DNA of 64,000 nt from Spirometra erinaceieuropaei (taxonomy: Eukaryota > Platyhelminthes > Cestoda > Diphyllobothriidea > Diphyllobothriidae), in assembly GCA_902702965.1 (NCBI GenBank), contig CACRXP010000437.1, positions 268,437 to 332,436 on the forward strand. The letters are read 5' to 3'. Of this stretch, positions 1-11,368 are shown piece after piece; position 1 is the first letter of the stretch; every line of letters begins with the position of its first letter. Under the pieces are notes generated by a model that was not told where the DNA came from, did no database searches, and saw only the letters and a list, made by a program, of their open reading frames with translations. The translations under genes were made by a program, and so were the position numbers.

Positions 1-1024
1 CTCTTTTTGCCTCACATTTATCATGTGAGGTGTACCTTTCATTGTAAAATACAGTCGAGCGGTTACTCTTATTAATCAATTTGTTATCGCTACTTCTGGC
101 ATTACTACCCTTAATAATAATGCTAAGAATATGACAAATTTTAACAACATTATTATTTATATTAAAGCAATCACCTGTTCCTCTGCCGCTTTTCACACCT
201 GCATATAGTATTGGGCCCTTACAAGATACTAAAGTAAGCCTTTGCCCTTACGAAGACCACAATTCGTCCTTTTTCACTTTTGGCGCGGACTGCACAAATT
301 TTGAGCTTTTTGAAGGAAGATCCCGGAGACTGTTGACTTAAAGAACTATTTGGGAAAGGAGACCTGACTGTTGCTTTCTCACGCAATTTTACCCACCAAG
401 AAAGTGGTTGGGATGTGCGAGTTCGGGTTGCGACAGCTGGCTGCGCATAGGATCTAACAGAAACTGTCTTATATGAGTCACCGCGTGTCGGAGAAGCAGG
501 AACTTTCGTTTTCATAACCATAAACTGCTCCAAAAGTACTAGAGTGCCACAGTATTCCCACCATAAAGTGGGCGCTCATTAAGATAAACGAGAAAACAAG
601 GGCATCACGTGAGAGTCAGCTGTGCTCGTGAGAATGTGTTGACCTTATGAAGAACTTTCAGAAACTTCAATTCACACAGCAGATTTCGTAGATTTCGCAT
701 TTATAAGTTCCACAGGATATTGTGGTGGATCCGCAGGATCTATAAAGATGAAGGTTTTTTATAACCATTCAGTTTGTCCAGGGGAACAATTAGTTTAGCG
801 GCGCGTGTTGAGTCTTGAGATGCCAATCCACTTGGGTGGTGTGAGGGGACGTGTACAGCGTCTATTCATATGATCGAAATTATTTGACGGCTTTTTGCCT
901 AAACCCAGCTCAGCGGTCAACGTAGGATACGTTTTGAGGAACTTGTTTTAAACACCGTAATCCTTAAGTTGTCCATTTGATAGACTATCTGAAAATTGGA
1001 GAAAGCTAACGAACTGCAAGGACT
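1..1024. other. No recognisable gene
   Basis: AT-rich sequence. The longest frame, on the minus strand at 219-533, has no motif I recognise and no support from splice or polyadenylation context. Nothing else was seen here. Confidence 0.5.
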
Positions 1025-1215
1025 TTTTCTACCGTCGGACTATATTTTGACGCCGGGCTCAGGTGGATGAGGGAGGAGAGAGTGCAACAGATGCTCCGCA
1101 AGTCTACCAAAACTATGAAATTATTTTAATCATCCCGCACATACTGTGCTGTGGTGCACACGGCGGACATCGTAATTTACCACCACTGAACTGTCGTCTC
1201 TGCAGGCTAACCTCC
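1025..1215 (+). repeat. Solo copy of LINE 3'-end module
   Basis: This stretch is a diverged copy of a ~300 bp module that recurs in the window. Shared landmarks are CCGGGCTC-GGTGGATGAGGGAGGAGAGAGTGC near 1054-1085 (approximate consensus, broken here), GCAAGTCTAC near 1098, and GGTGCACACGGCGGACATCG near 1153. The other copies are near 9.6, 37.4, 37.9, 38.3, 43.8 and 56.0 kb. In two of those the module sits just downstream of the zinc-finger LINE tail, so this is probably the extreme 3' end of a heavily 5'-truncated LINE copy. A SINE that shares the LINE 3' end is the alternative. Confidence 0.6.
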
Positions 1216-2690
1216 GAATACGCAAGCAACTATATACATATGCACAAATGTTGAAGGTGTGGAAGATTTTAAAAGCTTTAGAGATCAATAAACTTACGAA
1301 ACGATTTTTATTAAATCGGCACTCGTAAGTACTACCAACAAAACCCTCAGCATATTCTCCAGACAACGAAATTTTGGCTTACAGTCCACGACCGTTACTG
1401 ATTTCCCCCAAATGTTAACTTTAACATAAAATGGGGTACCGTGAACATCTTCCGAAATGCATCTTTATTGAAGAATAAAAAGAGGTTGATGTGTAAAAGT
1501 GAAAACGATGAGCAAAGACAGTCGTAACAACCGGAACCAGTCCCTGCAGCCAGTTTCCAATATGTAAACGGACAAATCTGATATTGAACGTGTTTGGCTT
1601 TGTGGTTCCAATTTATTTGATGAGGACTTAAATGCCTACAAATAAGGACAGCAGTTAATCTCAATTTTCGTTGGCTTTACTTTCCAAATCGTCAGTTTTT
1701 GTAAAAGTGTTGCCTTGCGCTTGAGAATAGAGTGAGCTATCATAAGCCTGTCGGCACAATAGTCCTAGCGACTCCTTAGGCAACCCAGATTCTCAATTAT
1801 TGTTCAGAGCAAAGGAAATGGCATCCTTTGATTTTGTCCGACTGAGTTTGATACAGGGAGGACGGTTTTTAGCTCTTCTGAACGTTGTCATAACAACCCT
1901 ATTGTACTCTCTTTTTTGACGAAACTCTTCCGTCGGAACAAAAAAGACGCTTTACCTTGGGCCACCACTTAGCAGAGCCCTCATTCATTTACTTTGTCTA
2001 TTCTGGCCCTTTTGCAGTGTCCCAGAATAAACATGCGACTTTATCGCAGACGTCCTCAGGTCCGTGATCATCTACAGGAATCAGATACGGTATTTACGTT
2101 GTTCCTTCCTAGATGAGTTGCAAAATGTTTCATTTAACTGTGCTTGTTTTTAACTCGCCAATTTACACTAGGTTCCTTGATCAGTCTGTTAAAGACCTGG
2201 TTCATTATGTAAATCCATAGCGCCTAAGTCAATTTCTTTTTCCATATATTACCTATATTAAGTGGAAATTAGTATTGGGCATTATGTGGACTTTTTCAAT
2301 TTTCCAAATGTCAACTTTATCTCTGGTCAGTGGTTTGACGCAGACATATGGACCCCCGTCTTGCGTGTGGCCTTACGTTAAACTCAAGATGGGTCAAGAA
2401 TAGTGCAAGGATAATTCGCGTTAGGATTATGGTCATGAGGGTTAATGTTAGAGCTAGGGTTAACATTTGGGCATAGGAATAGGTACCTCCTCCTGAAATA
2501 TAGTGCAAATGCCAATCGAAATACTGAAACGCGTTTTTGATTAGCAAAGATTACTCAGGTGTGGTTATAATATTGATTGCTGTACGACACAATTCCATTC
2601 TATTTCAGACATGACGACAAGAAGTTGACATTTGAGTGCACTTATTTTCAGTTCTCTGTAGAATCCACATTCAGTAAAAAAGACCATTTA
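1216..2690. other. No recognisable gene
   Basis: Short frames only. Around 2420-2480 there are a few irregular GGTTA/TTAGAG units (for example TTAGAGCTAGGGTTAAC) that resemble very degenerate telomere-type sequence. There are too few units for a firm call. Confidence 0.45.
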
Positions 2691-3410
2691 ATCCGCATAT
2701 AACTTTCTGTGTATCTTCATGTCCTTATAAATTTAACTATTTTCTATTGTATACTTTTGGTGGAAAATTTCGTCCGCTTCTAATTCCATGCACGAAAAGG
2801 GTATTTTTGAGCTCAGCAAGTCGTTTAACCCTGACCGACTATCGCATTTGCATTTACGACTTTTAATCTACCTTCCGTATATGTTTTGTGTAAGTAAAGT
2901 CATATATTTTTCTATGCCATTAGAAAAGTACTATTTAGAGCACAGGAAATTTTAAAATGAATGAGAATTATGTCGTATAACGTACGAGGAGAATTAGTAA
3001 ACGGAGCGATACGATCCTGCTTGACTATGCAATGCATGGCCTTAAAAAATCTCATAATTAAAAACTTTCGTGAAACCTAAATATACCTTTCTTTGAATAA
3101 AGCTTTCAAGAACTAAATGATTTGTTAAAAATAAGCATAAAACTATCTTGCATGCATCTTTTCTATAAAATATTTAAATTTGTAAGTACATAGAAAATCA
3201 AATGAGAAATGCATACCGCTAATTAACCGTTTTATCGAATGCGGCTGAAAAGCGGTGTATTCAAAAGCCAACATTATGCTGTGCCCGAAATACCATGGAA
3301 TTTGTCTTTACGATATTCGATATTTCGATTTTACTTCGGTTTTCCTTCCAATTCAAAATGTGTTCCAGAATTTCGGTTAACATTTCATGAGATCAGTCAG
3401 TGAGAGTGCG
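2690..3410. repeat. Old copy of foldback element
   Basis: 3340-3410 ends with CCAGAATTTCGGTTAACATT followed by TCATGAG, nearly the same as the right end of the foldback element at 7.6-8.6 kb. Upstream, 3190-3260 matches the same arm less well (AAAATCAAATGAGAAATGCAT; a degraded GCGGC...TTCAAAAGCC block). The opposite arm is only faintly visible around 2715-2760 (CTTCATGTCCTTATAAATTTAACT). It looks like an older, eroded member of that family. The left boundary is a guess. Confidence 0.5.
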
Positions 3411-4424
3411 TGGGCAGTACTGGGGTAAAATCGATGCATAGAAGTTCAGTTAAGGAGTTTTCAGGCTCGAATTGACATCGAATTTGTCCATTTTGAGGAA
3501 TGTTGCTAGAAAATGTGACAAGGTTAATTTTTCTCATTATGCATTAACAGCATAGTATTCCCAAAAGTACTTTTTTCGACTGCACTTTCAGCAGAGAAAT
3601 CATGCAAGGATATGGCTCGTTTCCAAAATGTTTAACCTATGTAACTTCATGCCACAGCCGTCGGCGAAATTCCACCAAATCGCACTGAATTTTATGGTGG
3701 GATACTTTGCTCGATTATCGGTTTCTGTCAGCACAACTATTTTAATACTTCGTTTGGTGTAATTGCGTAATATGCAAAACACGGGACAGTGTATTCACAT
3801 ATAAAGATTAAACGATAGATAACTCCCGGCTCACACCTTCAAAGCAGCAAACTCCCTGCAAATGGTACAGTTGTTCGTTTTGGCGGAATTTTCGTGGTTA
3901 ACTGCTATTAACTCTGTCTCGTCCGCATGTGATGGGAAATTTTTAAAATACTTCAACTAGACGCTGAAATTTTGTCCGGCGTCCTGTGAGCCCTGCAAGT
4001 GCTTTTCTTCTTTTGATGGTTTGCCGGAATCTTCACACGCATTCACACGTAAGTTCATGCCTAGAAACTTTAAACTATGACTCACGCTCCTTACATACTA
4101 TCGGCATGCGTAATAAAGTCGTCGGAAAGGAATAATTGGTTAAGGAACACATTTACATAGCGTCTTGGTAGCTGAGGCAGTGACTTAGACAGAAAACAAG
4201 TAGGAGGTAGGTGCCAGATGTCTTGTGATTTTTGCGTGTCGTTTATCTGTTGAATAACTTGTTGTAAAATTAGAAATCCCTTTTCCTCTATTATCATGAA
4301 AAATGCATCCACTGACCAGTTCGCGGGATATACCCGTACAAATGAGCCTTGGATTTCAATCTCCAGTCCTTGTAGGCAGTCACACAGCGGCAACTATTCA
4401 TTCAGGCTAGTAATACTGACAAAG
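3411..4424. other. No recognisable gene
   Basis: The minus-strand frame at 4091-4393 (about 100 codons) has no recognisable motif, and its composition is ordinary for the surrounding AT-rich DNA. Nothing else was seen. Confidence 0.45.
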
Positions 4425-4690
4425 ACACGGAAGACTGGGTGGTCATTCCGGACTTACTGGTCGTCGTCGTCGTCAGCCAGCCATACTCTGTCCAGAGATG
4501 TGGAAGAACTCGTGCTCGAATCCGAGGTTTTGGCCACGGGACCAGTTATCTTGTCGGCCACGATCGATTAACGATGGCTAACAAGCCAGAAATGAGCACT
4601 CCAGTCCTCCCTGTCCAGGTCGGCACTCACTCCCCTCATGGAGGACATCGTCGCCTAGACGATCGAACTGTCACTTCCTTCCCTCATCTA
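4425..4690 (+). repeat. Possible degraded 3'-end module copy
   Basis: 4612-4680 reads CCCTGTCCAGGTCGGCACTC, then CCCCTCATGGAGGACATCGTCG and CGATCGAACTGTCACTTCC (read with gaps). This resembles the last part of the recurrent LINE 3' module, which ends in GGTCGAACTGTC. The upstream part (4439-4600) is GC-richer than its surroundings but does not align convincingly. It could equally be chance similarity. Confidence 0.3.
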
Positions 4691-7610
4691 CCATATATGA
4701 AAAATGAAATGATTGATTTCAATAGTCAACGTAACCAATATGGTCAAAGTAATAACTGTTGTCTGTTTATACATGCATTAAGCGCACGAATTCGACTCCT
4801 TACCTATGTCGGCCAGAATTAAGTGCGAGGGCGGCTTAGTAAATCATGTTTGCACATAATTCCTGTTGGCATTGACAATTGTTTTAACTCATGTCAGTAT
4901 GTTAGCCTTGAGCTCACTATCAGCCGTCTGCCATACATGAACGGAACGGGGACGCTAATACGTGATCGGATCGTAGGTTTTCAAGAGCGCAAGTAATAGA
5001 CACAGACCCAGACACCTGTTTATTTGATCTTATGCAGCTGTGAGGTATCCTACGGGCCAATGGGTCTTCTTTTCCCCACTGGTTTCAGGGCTACTCCAGA
5101 CAGCGAAGATTAGTTTGCGAATACATCGCAAAATATGCCTCAAAGGCGTGATTTCTGACAAAGATGTATGAGTGAATACAAGTTCCGACTACACTTTATA
5201 TCGCTTTCGGTGTCCGGAATTCTTATAGAGTTCATGCTAAGAAACACATAGACAGCAGTGGTACCTTCGTTCGAATATGGACCCAAATGAACTTGGTTCA
5301 ATTCCTATACTTGGCCTAACTGCAACGACCGCGGCGGTTTGTGCCAGTCGCGAGTTTGATCTGCAGCCTTCTTATCAGCTGCGAAAGAGCTCTTAGACAA
5401 GAGGATAGCGAGACAAGCTCGCAGATCTACCACATGGTGGCCTTCAACTTGCTGAACGAGACCGTTATATCGACACAACACGGCTTTCGGTCTTTTCAAA
5501 GTTCGACGCGCCTTGCGACACAGGCTTGATTATTTAGTTTTGACCGATTATGTAACCATCATTTAGATGCTAACTGCAGCCTCTGGCCGGTGTGCGACGT
5601 CAATCTTGGAGCCCAAGTGCGACTTCACGGGGTCACCGGGACATTCTCGCTGTACGACACCGCCTGTCGTACTTCTAGTTCTGGCACGACATCCTCACCA
5701 ACTTGATGGCACACATCTGTCAGTCAGAGTCGCTGGCCACGCGTTTCAGTCATTCTGAGAGGACAAACAGTCTATTTATTCACAGGAACGGAACCCTCGC
5801 CCAGTTCCTTTTACAGTAGGTTGCTACTGGATGAGCGGAGGATCGGCACCGTCGTGATTTCCACTTCATCCTTTGACTGTTCCGCGAAGCAATGGATCGA
5901 CCGCTCTCTACTGTCTTGCAGTTGAAGTTTCAGTTTGGTTAAAGCAGAGTTCCTGGGGCTGGTGAATGATTACACGAATTTGTCCAGGTGTACATATCTC
6001 TTTTCAAAAGACCAGCCTTAAAATAAAGCGTATGTTTTATTTTCGTAAGAATTTATCCACCGGGGAACAAAGTTTGCTACCAAACCGAAACTAGTAGACA
6101 GTTCAGAGTCCCGTTAAATAAATCACCACTTAAAGAAAATGCAATTTTTTTTAGTTCTCCATGCAATTTAAATAAACCTTTTCGTAATAATTATGCAGAG
6201 AAGCTGCAAAAGATGCCCCGGAAAAATGCGCAGGAGATGGGGGTAGGAGCATGTGGTAGTTTGTGTCAACGGATGTGTAGGTGGGTTTCCAAATTGCAGG
6301 ACAGCTCCTTATAAAAGCGGTTGAATGAGAATTTCCCTTGGTCACTAAGAGGAGCAACTTACTAACTGATGCGGCAAACCTCCTCAAGGCGAAGGTATAT
6401 CCTATAGTGGTATTTGATCATATGCATTTTCCAAGCAAAGTCAGTGAACTTCGTTAGAAATCCCAGCGGTTTCGAAAAATTCCAGGGACCACTGCTTCTA
6501 AATATAAAACTTAGAGGATATGAAACATTCTTTATACTTCCAAGAAGCAATAAAACCTAGGACCATCCTGGTTCTTTGCACAGGCGCACAACATATTGTG
6601 GGGAACGCCGCTGTTTATAGGCACAACTTATTTTAAAAAGGGTTGCATAATGTTCTAAAATGGCAGTCTACGTCTTTATATTTGCTGGCCGGGTGCTGGG
6701 CTGTTATTGCTGAATGGAAGAGTTGCTTGCATGCATCCTTTGAATCTGCCCGGTCATTTTTATTAAGAGATAAGGTGGATAATTAGCGAAAATATTTGAA
6801 CACGCAGCCCTTGTAAACATACCGTTTTCATGCGAGACTATGTATCATCCCAATGTCTAAGGCAGGCGTTGAATCATGCGACATTGCCTTAGAACATTGT
6901 TGTTCACCTTACCTATGGAAATATTTCCATATCCTAAGTTCGATTTTAAGTGGAAATGCTGTACGGTTTCTTTTGCCTTCTAAACGAGCATAATATAAAC
7001 TTTAAAATTCCAAACTGCTCTTACTTTCAGGATGGACGCTTTGACCTTCTGAGAAGTCAATAAAATACACATAAGTCTCCTTTGACACATTTACAGAATG
7101 TTTTTTAAGAACCTGCGATATTTCTAATTCGATATAGCATCCGTAGTTGCCATGTCGCTGTCGACAAATCCGTCGCGGCTGCCCGAAGAAGGGAGAAAAT
7201 AGAGAAAACTTTTCTAAGGCCCGTGGTAAAACACGAAAACAGGAACCCTCCGCAATACTGGCGGCCCTGAGCAAAATTGCACGATGGGTGTCCATTCCGA
7301 TGTTCTAACCTCAGCCCTAGCCCAACTCTATCTTAACATCAACCGTATTCTAATAGGACGCGGGAACAGGTGCCCTTCCTGGAGTTTAGCGTAAGACAGT
7401 GTCCTACCCGTTCTATGCTTTCGAATGCGAGCAAAGCGAGTCGTGTGATCATGATCTCAGAACTGATTTGCCCAGGGGATACATGGAAGTATCCGTCAGC
7501 CGCCCCTTCGTACCACGTTACAGTAGCCTTCTCCATTTATAAAAGTGGGATGCCTATGCTCTATTCAGGTTTACGCTGTCTTGGCATTACGATCATTATT
7601 TAACTACCTA
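4691..7610. other. No convincing gene
   Basis: Several short frames. The plus frame at 5341-5529 contains QHGFRS, which also occurs at the start of LINE reverse transcriptases, including the one at 51.4-52.7 kb. No other reverse transcriptase block can be followed on either side, so I do not call an element. 6150-6550 and 7000-7540 have minus frames of 60-97 codons with no recognisable domain. Confidence 0.4.
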
Positions 7611-7616
7611 AATGAA

Positions 7617-8628
7617 CTTATATACAGTAGGTGGGCTAACTCATAAAATGTTAACCGAAATTCCGAAATGCGTTTTCGTTTCAAAAAGATTGATTAGGAA
7701 GTGCTATAAAACTAATCATCATGCAGCATAATTCTATAATAATTCGGTTGACTCAGCATGCCGGCTTTCGAACGATTTGCTCTCCGGCCGCATACAAAAA
7801 CTATACTCTGTCAAAATGACTACTTAAAAAGAATGCATTTTTCTCATCGATTTTCATGCCCTTAAATATCCAATTATATTTCATGGAAAACATGCATAAA
7901 AATATTCGCTCCTTTGCTTATTCGGCAGAACAACACGTCTTGTTCCAATTTTATACTCGAAGCAGAGGGCATAATTCAGTTTTCAAAAAGTTTCTAATAA
8001 TGAGATTTTTTTAATACCATGAAACTGCCTTTCATATAAAATCGTGTCTCCGCATTTACTAATGTGGCTTGCAAAGTTAACGACATGGCTCAAACCCACC
8101 GATAAATTTTATAAACCCTACAAGGTCTTCTCTTAATACCGTACAGGAATATGTGGTTTTCTGTACGCTTAAAATATACGGCTTGTAGTTAGGAAACCCT
8201 GAATGCAAGTGTATTAGTAGATCGGGTTCAAAAATATTCGGCAATTGGAAAAGTTTATGTAAAAACGAATTAGACCCTTCCTTCGGGTATAAAATTGGAA
8301 AAAGAGATAACTTTCTACTGAATAAGCAAAGAAATGAATATTTGTTAGCATGTTTTTAATGAAATATAATTGGATTTTTAAGGACATGAAAATCAATGAG
8401 AAAAGTGCATGCTATATAAGTAGTCATTTTTTATAGAGTATCGTTTTTGCCTGCGGCCGGATAGAAATTCGTTCGAAAGCCGACGTACCGAGGCAACCGA
8501 ATTATTATAGAATTATGCAGCAGGATGATTAGTTTTACAACCCTACTTAATTAATCTTTTCGAAACGAAAACGCAGTCCAGAATTTCGGTTAAAATTTCA
8601 TGAGTTAGCCCAACTACTTTACACATAT
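7617..8628. repeat. Foldback (long inverted repeat) element, ~1 kb
   Basis: The left arm (about 7617-8018) and right arm (about 8210-8628) are inverted copies of each other, with a ~190 bp spacer. By eye they match at roughly four fifths of positions along ~400 bp. Matching blocks include GGGCTAACTCAT at the outer end, AACTAATCATC, ATAATTCTATAATAATTCGG, CCGGCCGCA and CCAATTATATTTCAT. No transposase frame is present. The layout fits a non-autonomous foldback or MITE-like DNA element. A diverged relative lies at 2.7-3.4 kb. I could not identify a clear target-site duplication. Confidence 0.75.
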
Positions 8629-9639
8629 GCGCCTTAGCAGTTAAATACTATACAGTTAGCTCAACAACAAACGTGCACTTTCGACCCCTTCTGCTAAGCC
8701 CGGTCGGACTGAGATGTGAGCGTTGCGCCAAGCAGGCCTAAACCTGTTCTCCGAAATGTGTTCGGTGTGCACAGTGTTCCTTCCCAGCGCCCTGCTTTTA
8801 GACGGTCAATTTGCACTATAGTGACTTTAATGGCTCTTCTAATGAGAGTACACCATCTGCTGCCACTTGATCAAGACTCCTCTCCTAGCAGTCTGGCTGC
8901 CGGTGGGGGAGGGTATGGGAGGCTGAGATTGTTAGAACCCGTTTATTTGTGCTGATAAGGGCACATGTGGTGAATGGGCAAAAATGGTGGCAACCGTGCC
9001 TGTTAAGTTGGCGTGCACATACGCAACGAGCGTCAGATCGTTCTCGAGACGAACTGACAGAACGATAGAGGAAGCTGACATCTAGTGGTACCACTGAATA
9101 CTAGCGAGAAAACGTCCGCATTCATTTTGCAGGCTGCCGGTGAAATCCTCGGATCCCCTCCAAGGAATTCTCAAATCAGTAAGAAACGATAATAAAAGTA
9201 ACTAGCAGTTCTAACATTCAATTTGACTGAATTGTTTCATTTTTGTACAATTTAGCAGCCCTCTGGCTGTCGACAGTCTACTGCAGCACTCTTGTAGCTT
9301 TCGTGTTTAATTTCCTTTTATCAGGAGCGAGTGGGCGTGGAAGCAAAAGCACGAAAAATCGAGCGTTTTGGCGTTCGAAAATTACTTACTTCGCAGATAA
9401 TGTCATTGTGGCAGCAATCACTGGCCTGACGATTTGACAAACAGTCCGCTTTACACAGTTCTATTTTTTTATCAGGATACTGTCAGAGATAGTCTTAAGT
9501 CTGGCAGTGGTCAGTGCTGACAAATTACTGGCATGTATGAGTCTTTTGATGTTCTGATCTTTCAACAATGATCGGCGGCATTGCAGGTGGTAATGCGGTT
9601 GCCGCAATTGACGGCACCCACTGCGTGTCCCAGAGGGTG
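8629..9639. other. No recognisable gene
   Basis: Short frames only, in sequence of mixed composition. No domain, repeat or RNA signature was seen. Confidence 0.45.
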
Positions 9640-9840
9640 AGCGAATAATCAGAGACCTGCGTGTGGATTAGTTTAAGGTGATGAAGACTTGCACAGCCTC
9701 CATCGCACCCGCTCTCTTCTCTCATCTGCCTTGTTCAGATGGCAAGACAAAATAATGCCTACAGGTGGTGGGCGTGGGCGTAGTGACTGGAACTCCAAAC
9801 AGGCTGTCTACGCGTGCCACACATGACCTGGTGATTCGAA
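9640..9840 (-). repeat. Solo copy of LINE 3'-end module
   Basis: 9658-9720 aligns with the minus-oriented module at 38.38-38.45 kb: GTGGATTAGTTTAAGGTGAT here versus GTGAATTAACTTAAAGTGAT there. The spacing onward to GACTTGCACAGCCTCCATCG versus GACTTGCGCAGCATCTACCG is the same. The match fades after about 9730. This is interpreted as another extremely 5'-truncated LINE 3' end. Confidence 0.55.
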
Positions 9841-11334
9841 TGGCGCAAAGACGAGCATACCATAAAAGCAACACCGAGAAGGACCTACTGCAACCCAACT
9901 CTCATTCTGTCTGGCGTTTCACAATGAGGACCAATCTATCCTGTCAGTTGGTAGCCTTTCAAGCCACGACTCTTAGCACGTCGTGACAGGTTATATGGCG
10001 TCAAGTTCGTTATAATGAGGAACGCGCTGGTTTATCGTGTGGATGGACTCCCCCTATCGGCCTCATTCTTTCTTTTTCCTTCTATGCACAAGTCTACTGC
10101 CCTAGTTTGTCGAACAACTGGTGACTGGTTGATATATCAGACGGCCCTTGTGACACATACTTGATAGAGCACACGCAAGGCCTATTTCCATGAGCAACTT
10201 TCAATCAAAAAATCTGCCACTGCCCTGTTGCTCAGAGGACAGTTTGAATAAATGGATATCAAGTTAGAAACACTTGAGCAACAAGTTTTAGCCGATGGAT
10301 TGACAGAGCTTCTCTCTTTACTTTGAAGAATGATTATTTGACCATCACGTTCAACGAAACTAAACCCTGGGGCGCCCTTATATTGAGAGTAAGTGCATAA
10401 AACCGATGGGTTGGGCTCGCCCAGAAAGTAAAGACCATTGATCTGTTAAAACCTCTGGCAAATCTCCCCCTCACTTTTTACGATTACTGAGTTATTACTT
10501 GACTCCAAGCAGGACCAGCGCACTTTACATCTTTTGGCTTTTAATCTTTAAGCGGTGCGTGATGTTGGAGGCTCTAGCCCATCATGACTTTTTGGTTTCA
10601 GCCGAAATTCATGTCACAGCGAGGCAAGATTCTTGCTTGCATCGCACCAAACGAATAATACATTAGCAGGGCTAGCCAATCACAAGTATCAGGCAAATCA
10701 GTAATTGGTTTTCACCCCTAACGGTGGCACGTTTTCAGGACCTCCTCCTGTGTACATTTTGCTATCTGACAACCAATTAGCTCGGTTTCCGATAGCCGTG
10801 ATTTGACATTATGTAGAGAGTAGGTATCCGCCCATGTTTTCTTCTCCCCTTTGTTAACGAGAATGGCTTCATGGTCTGTGGGCAGGGTACGCCGGCTACC
10901 TTGGCCGCTAAAAATTGATGACCACTACGGAATTCGAACAGGCAGTAAATTGATATTTTCTTCATAGCGTTTTCCACTTTGACTTCCTGCCCCCGTTATT
11001 CTGCACACCAAGCTCGCTGGCGCAAGGAAAACGCGGATACCGAGACCTTATCACAAACCAAGATGAACCTCCTCACCACGACTCACTCCCCCAACTTGAG
11101 GGCCCTACATGTGACCCAGAAGTGCAGTTCATTGCCTTAACTGTGGCTGCATGCGAATCATCTCTCGTACTCCTGGATGCGCCACTGATGATCTGTCAAT
11201 ACGGATGAAATTACAGGCATCTGACGCGCTCTTCACACTTTCCTACTTCGGAGTCAAGATGCCAGTGCAAGTCCTCCCCCATGACTTCGTCTGGCACAGC
11301 ATTCACTGAGATATAAGACCTCGGATACGTTCTT
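9841..11334. other. No recognisable gene
   Basis: Frames at 9765-9986 (plus) and 10777-10977 (minus) show no motif I recognise. Nothing else was seen. Confidence 0.45.
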
Positions 11335-11368
11335 ATCTCGTATGCCGTCTTCTGCTTGAAAAAAAAAA
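11335..11368 (+). other. Illumina adapter sequence plus poly-A (assembly contaminant)
   Basis: 11335-11358 is identical over 24 bases to the 3' end of the Illumina P7/TruSeq adapter. It begins ATCTCGTATG and ends TCTTCTGCTTG, and is followed at once by ten A residues (11359-11368), as in reads that run off the end of an adapter. The upstream adapter segment (CCAGTCAC plus index) is absent. This is therefore almost certainly sequencing-library sequence built into the assembly, not genomic DNA. The join between the flanks on either side cannot be trusted. Confidence 0.93.

Noticed and set aside
5341..5529. QHGFRS-containing frame that might be a reverse transcriptase start
   Set aside because: Only one six-residue word matches. 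No Asp-containing palm blocks follow in any frame and no element boundaries are visible.
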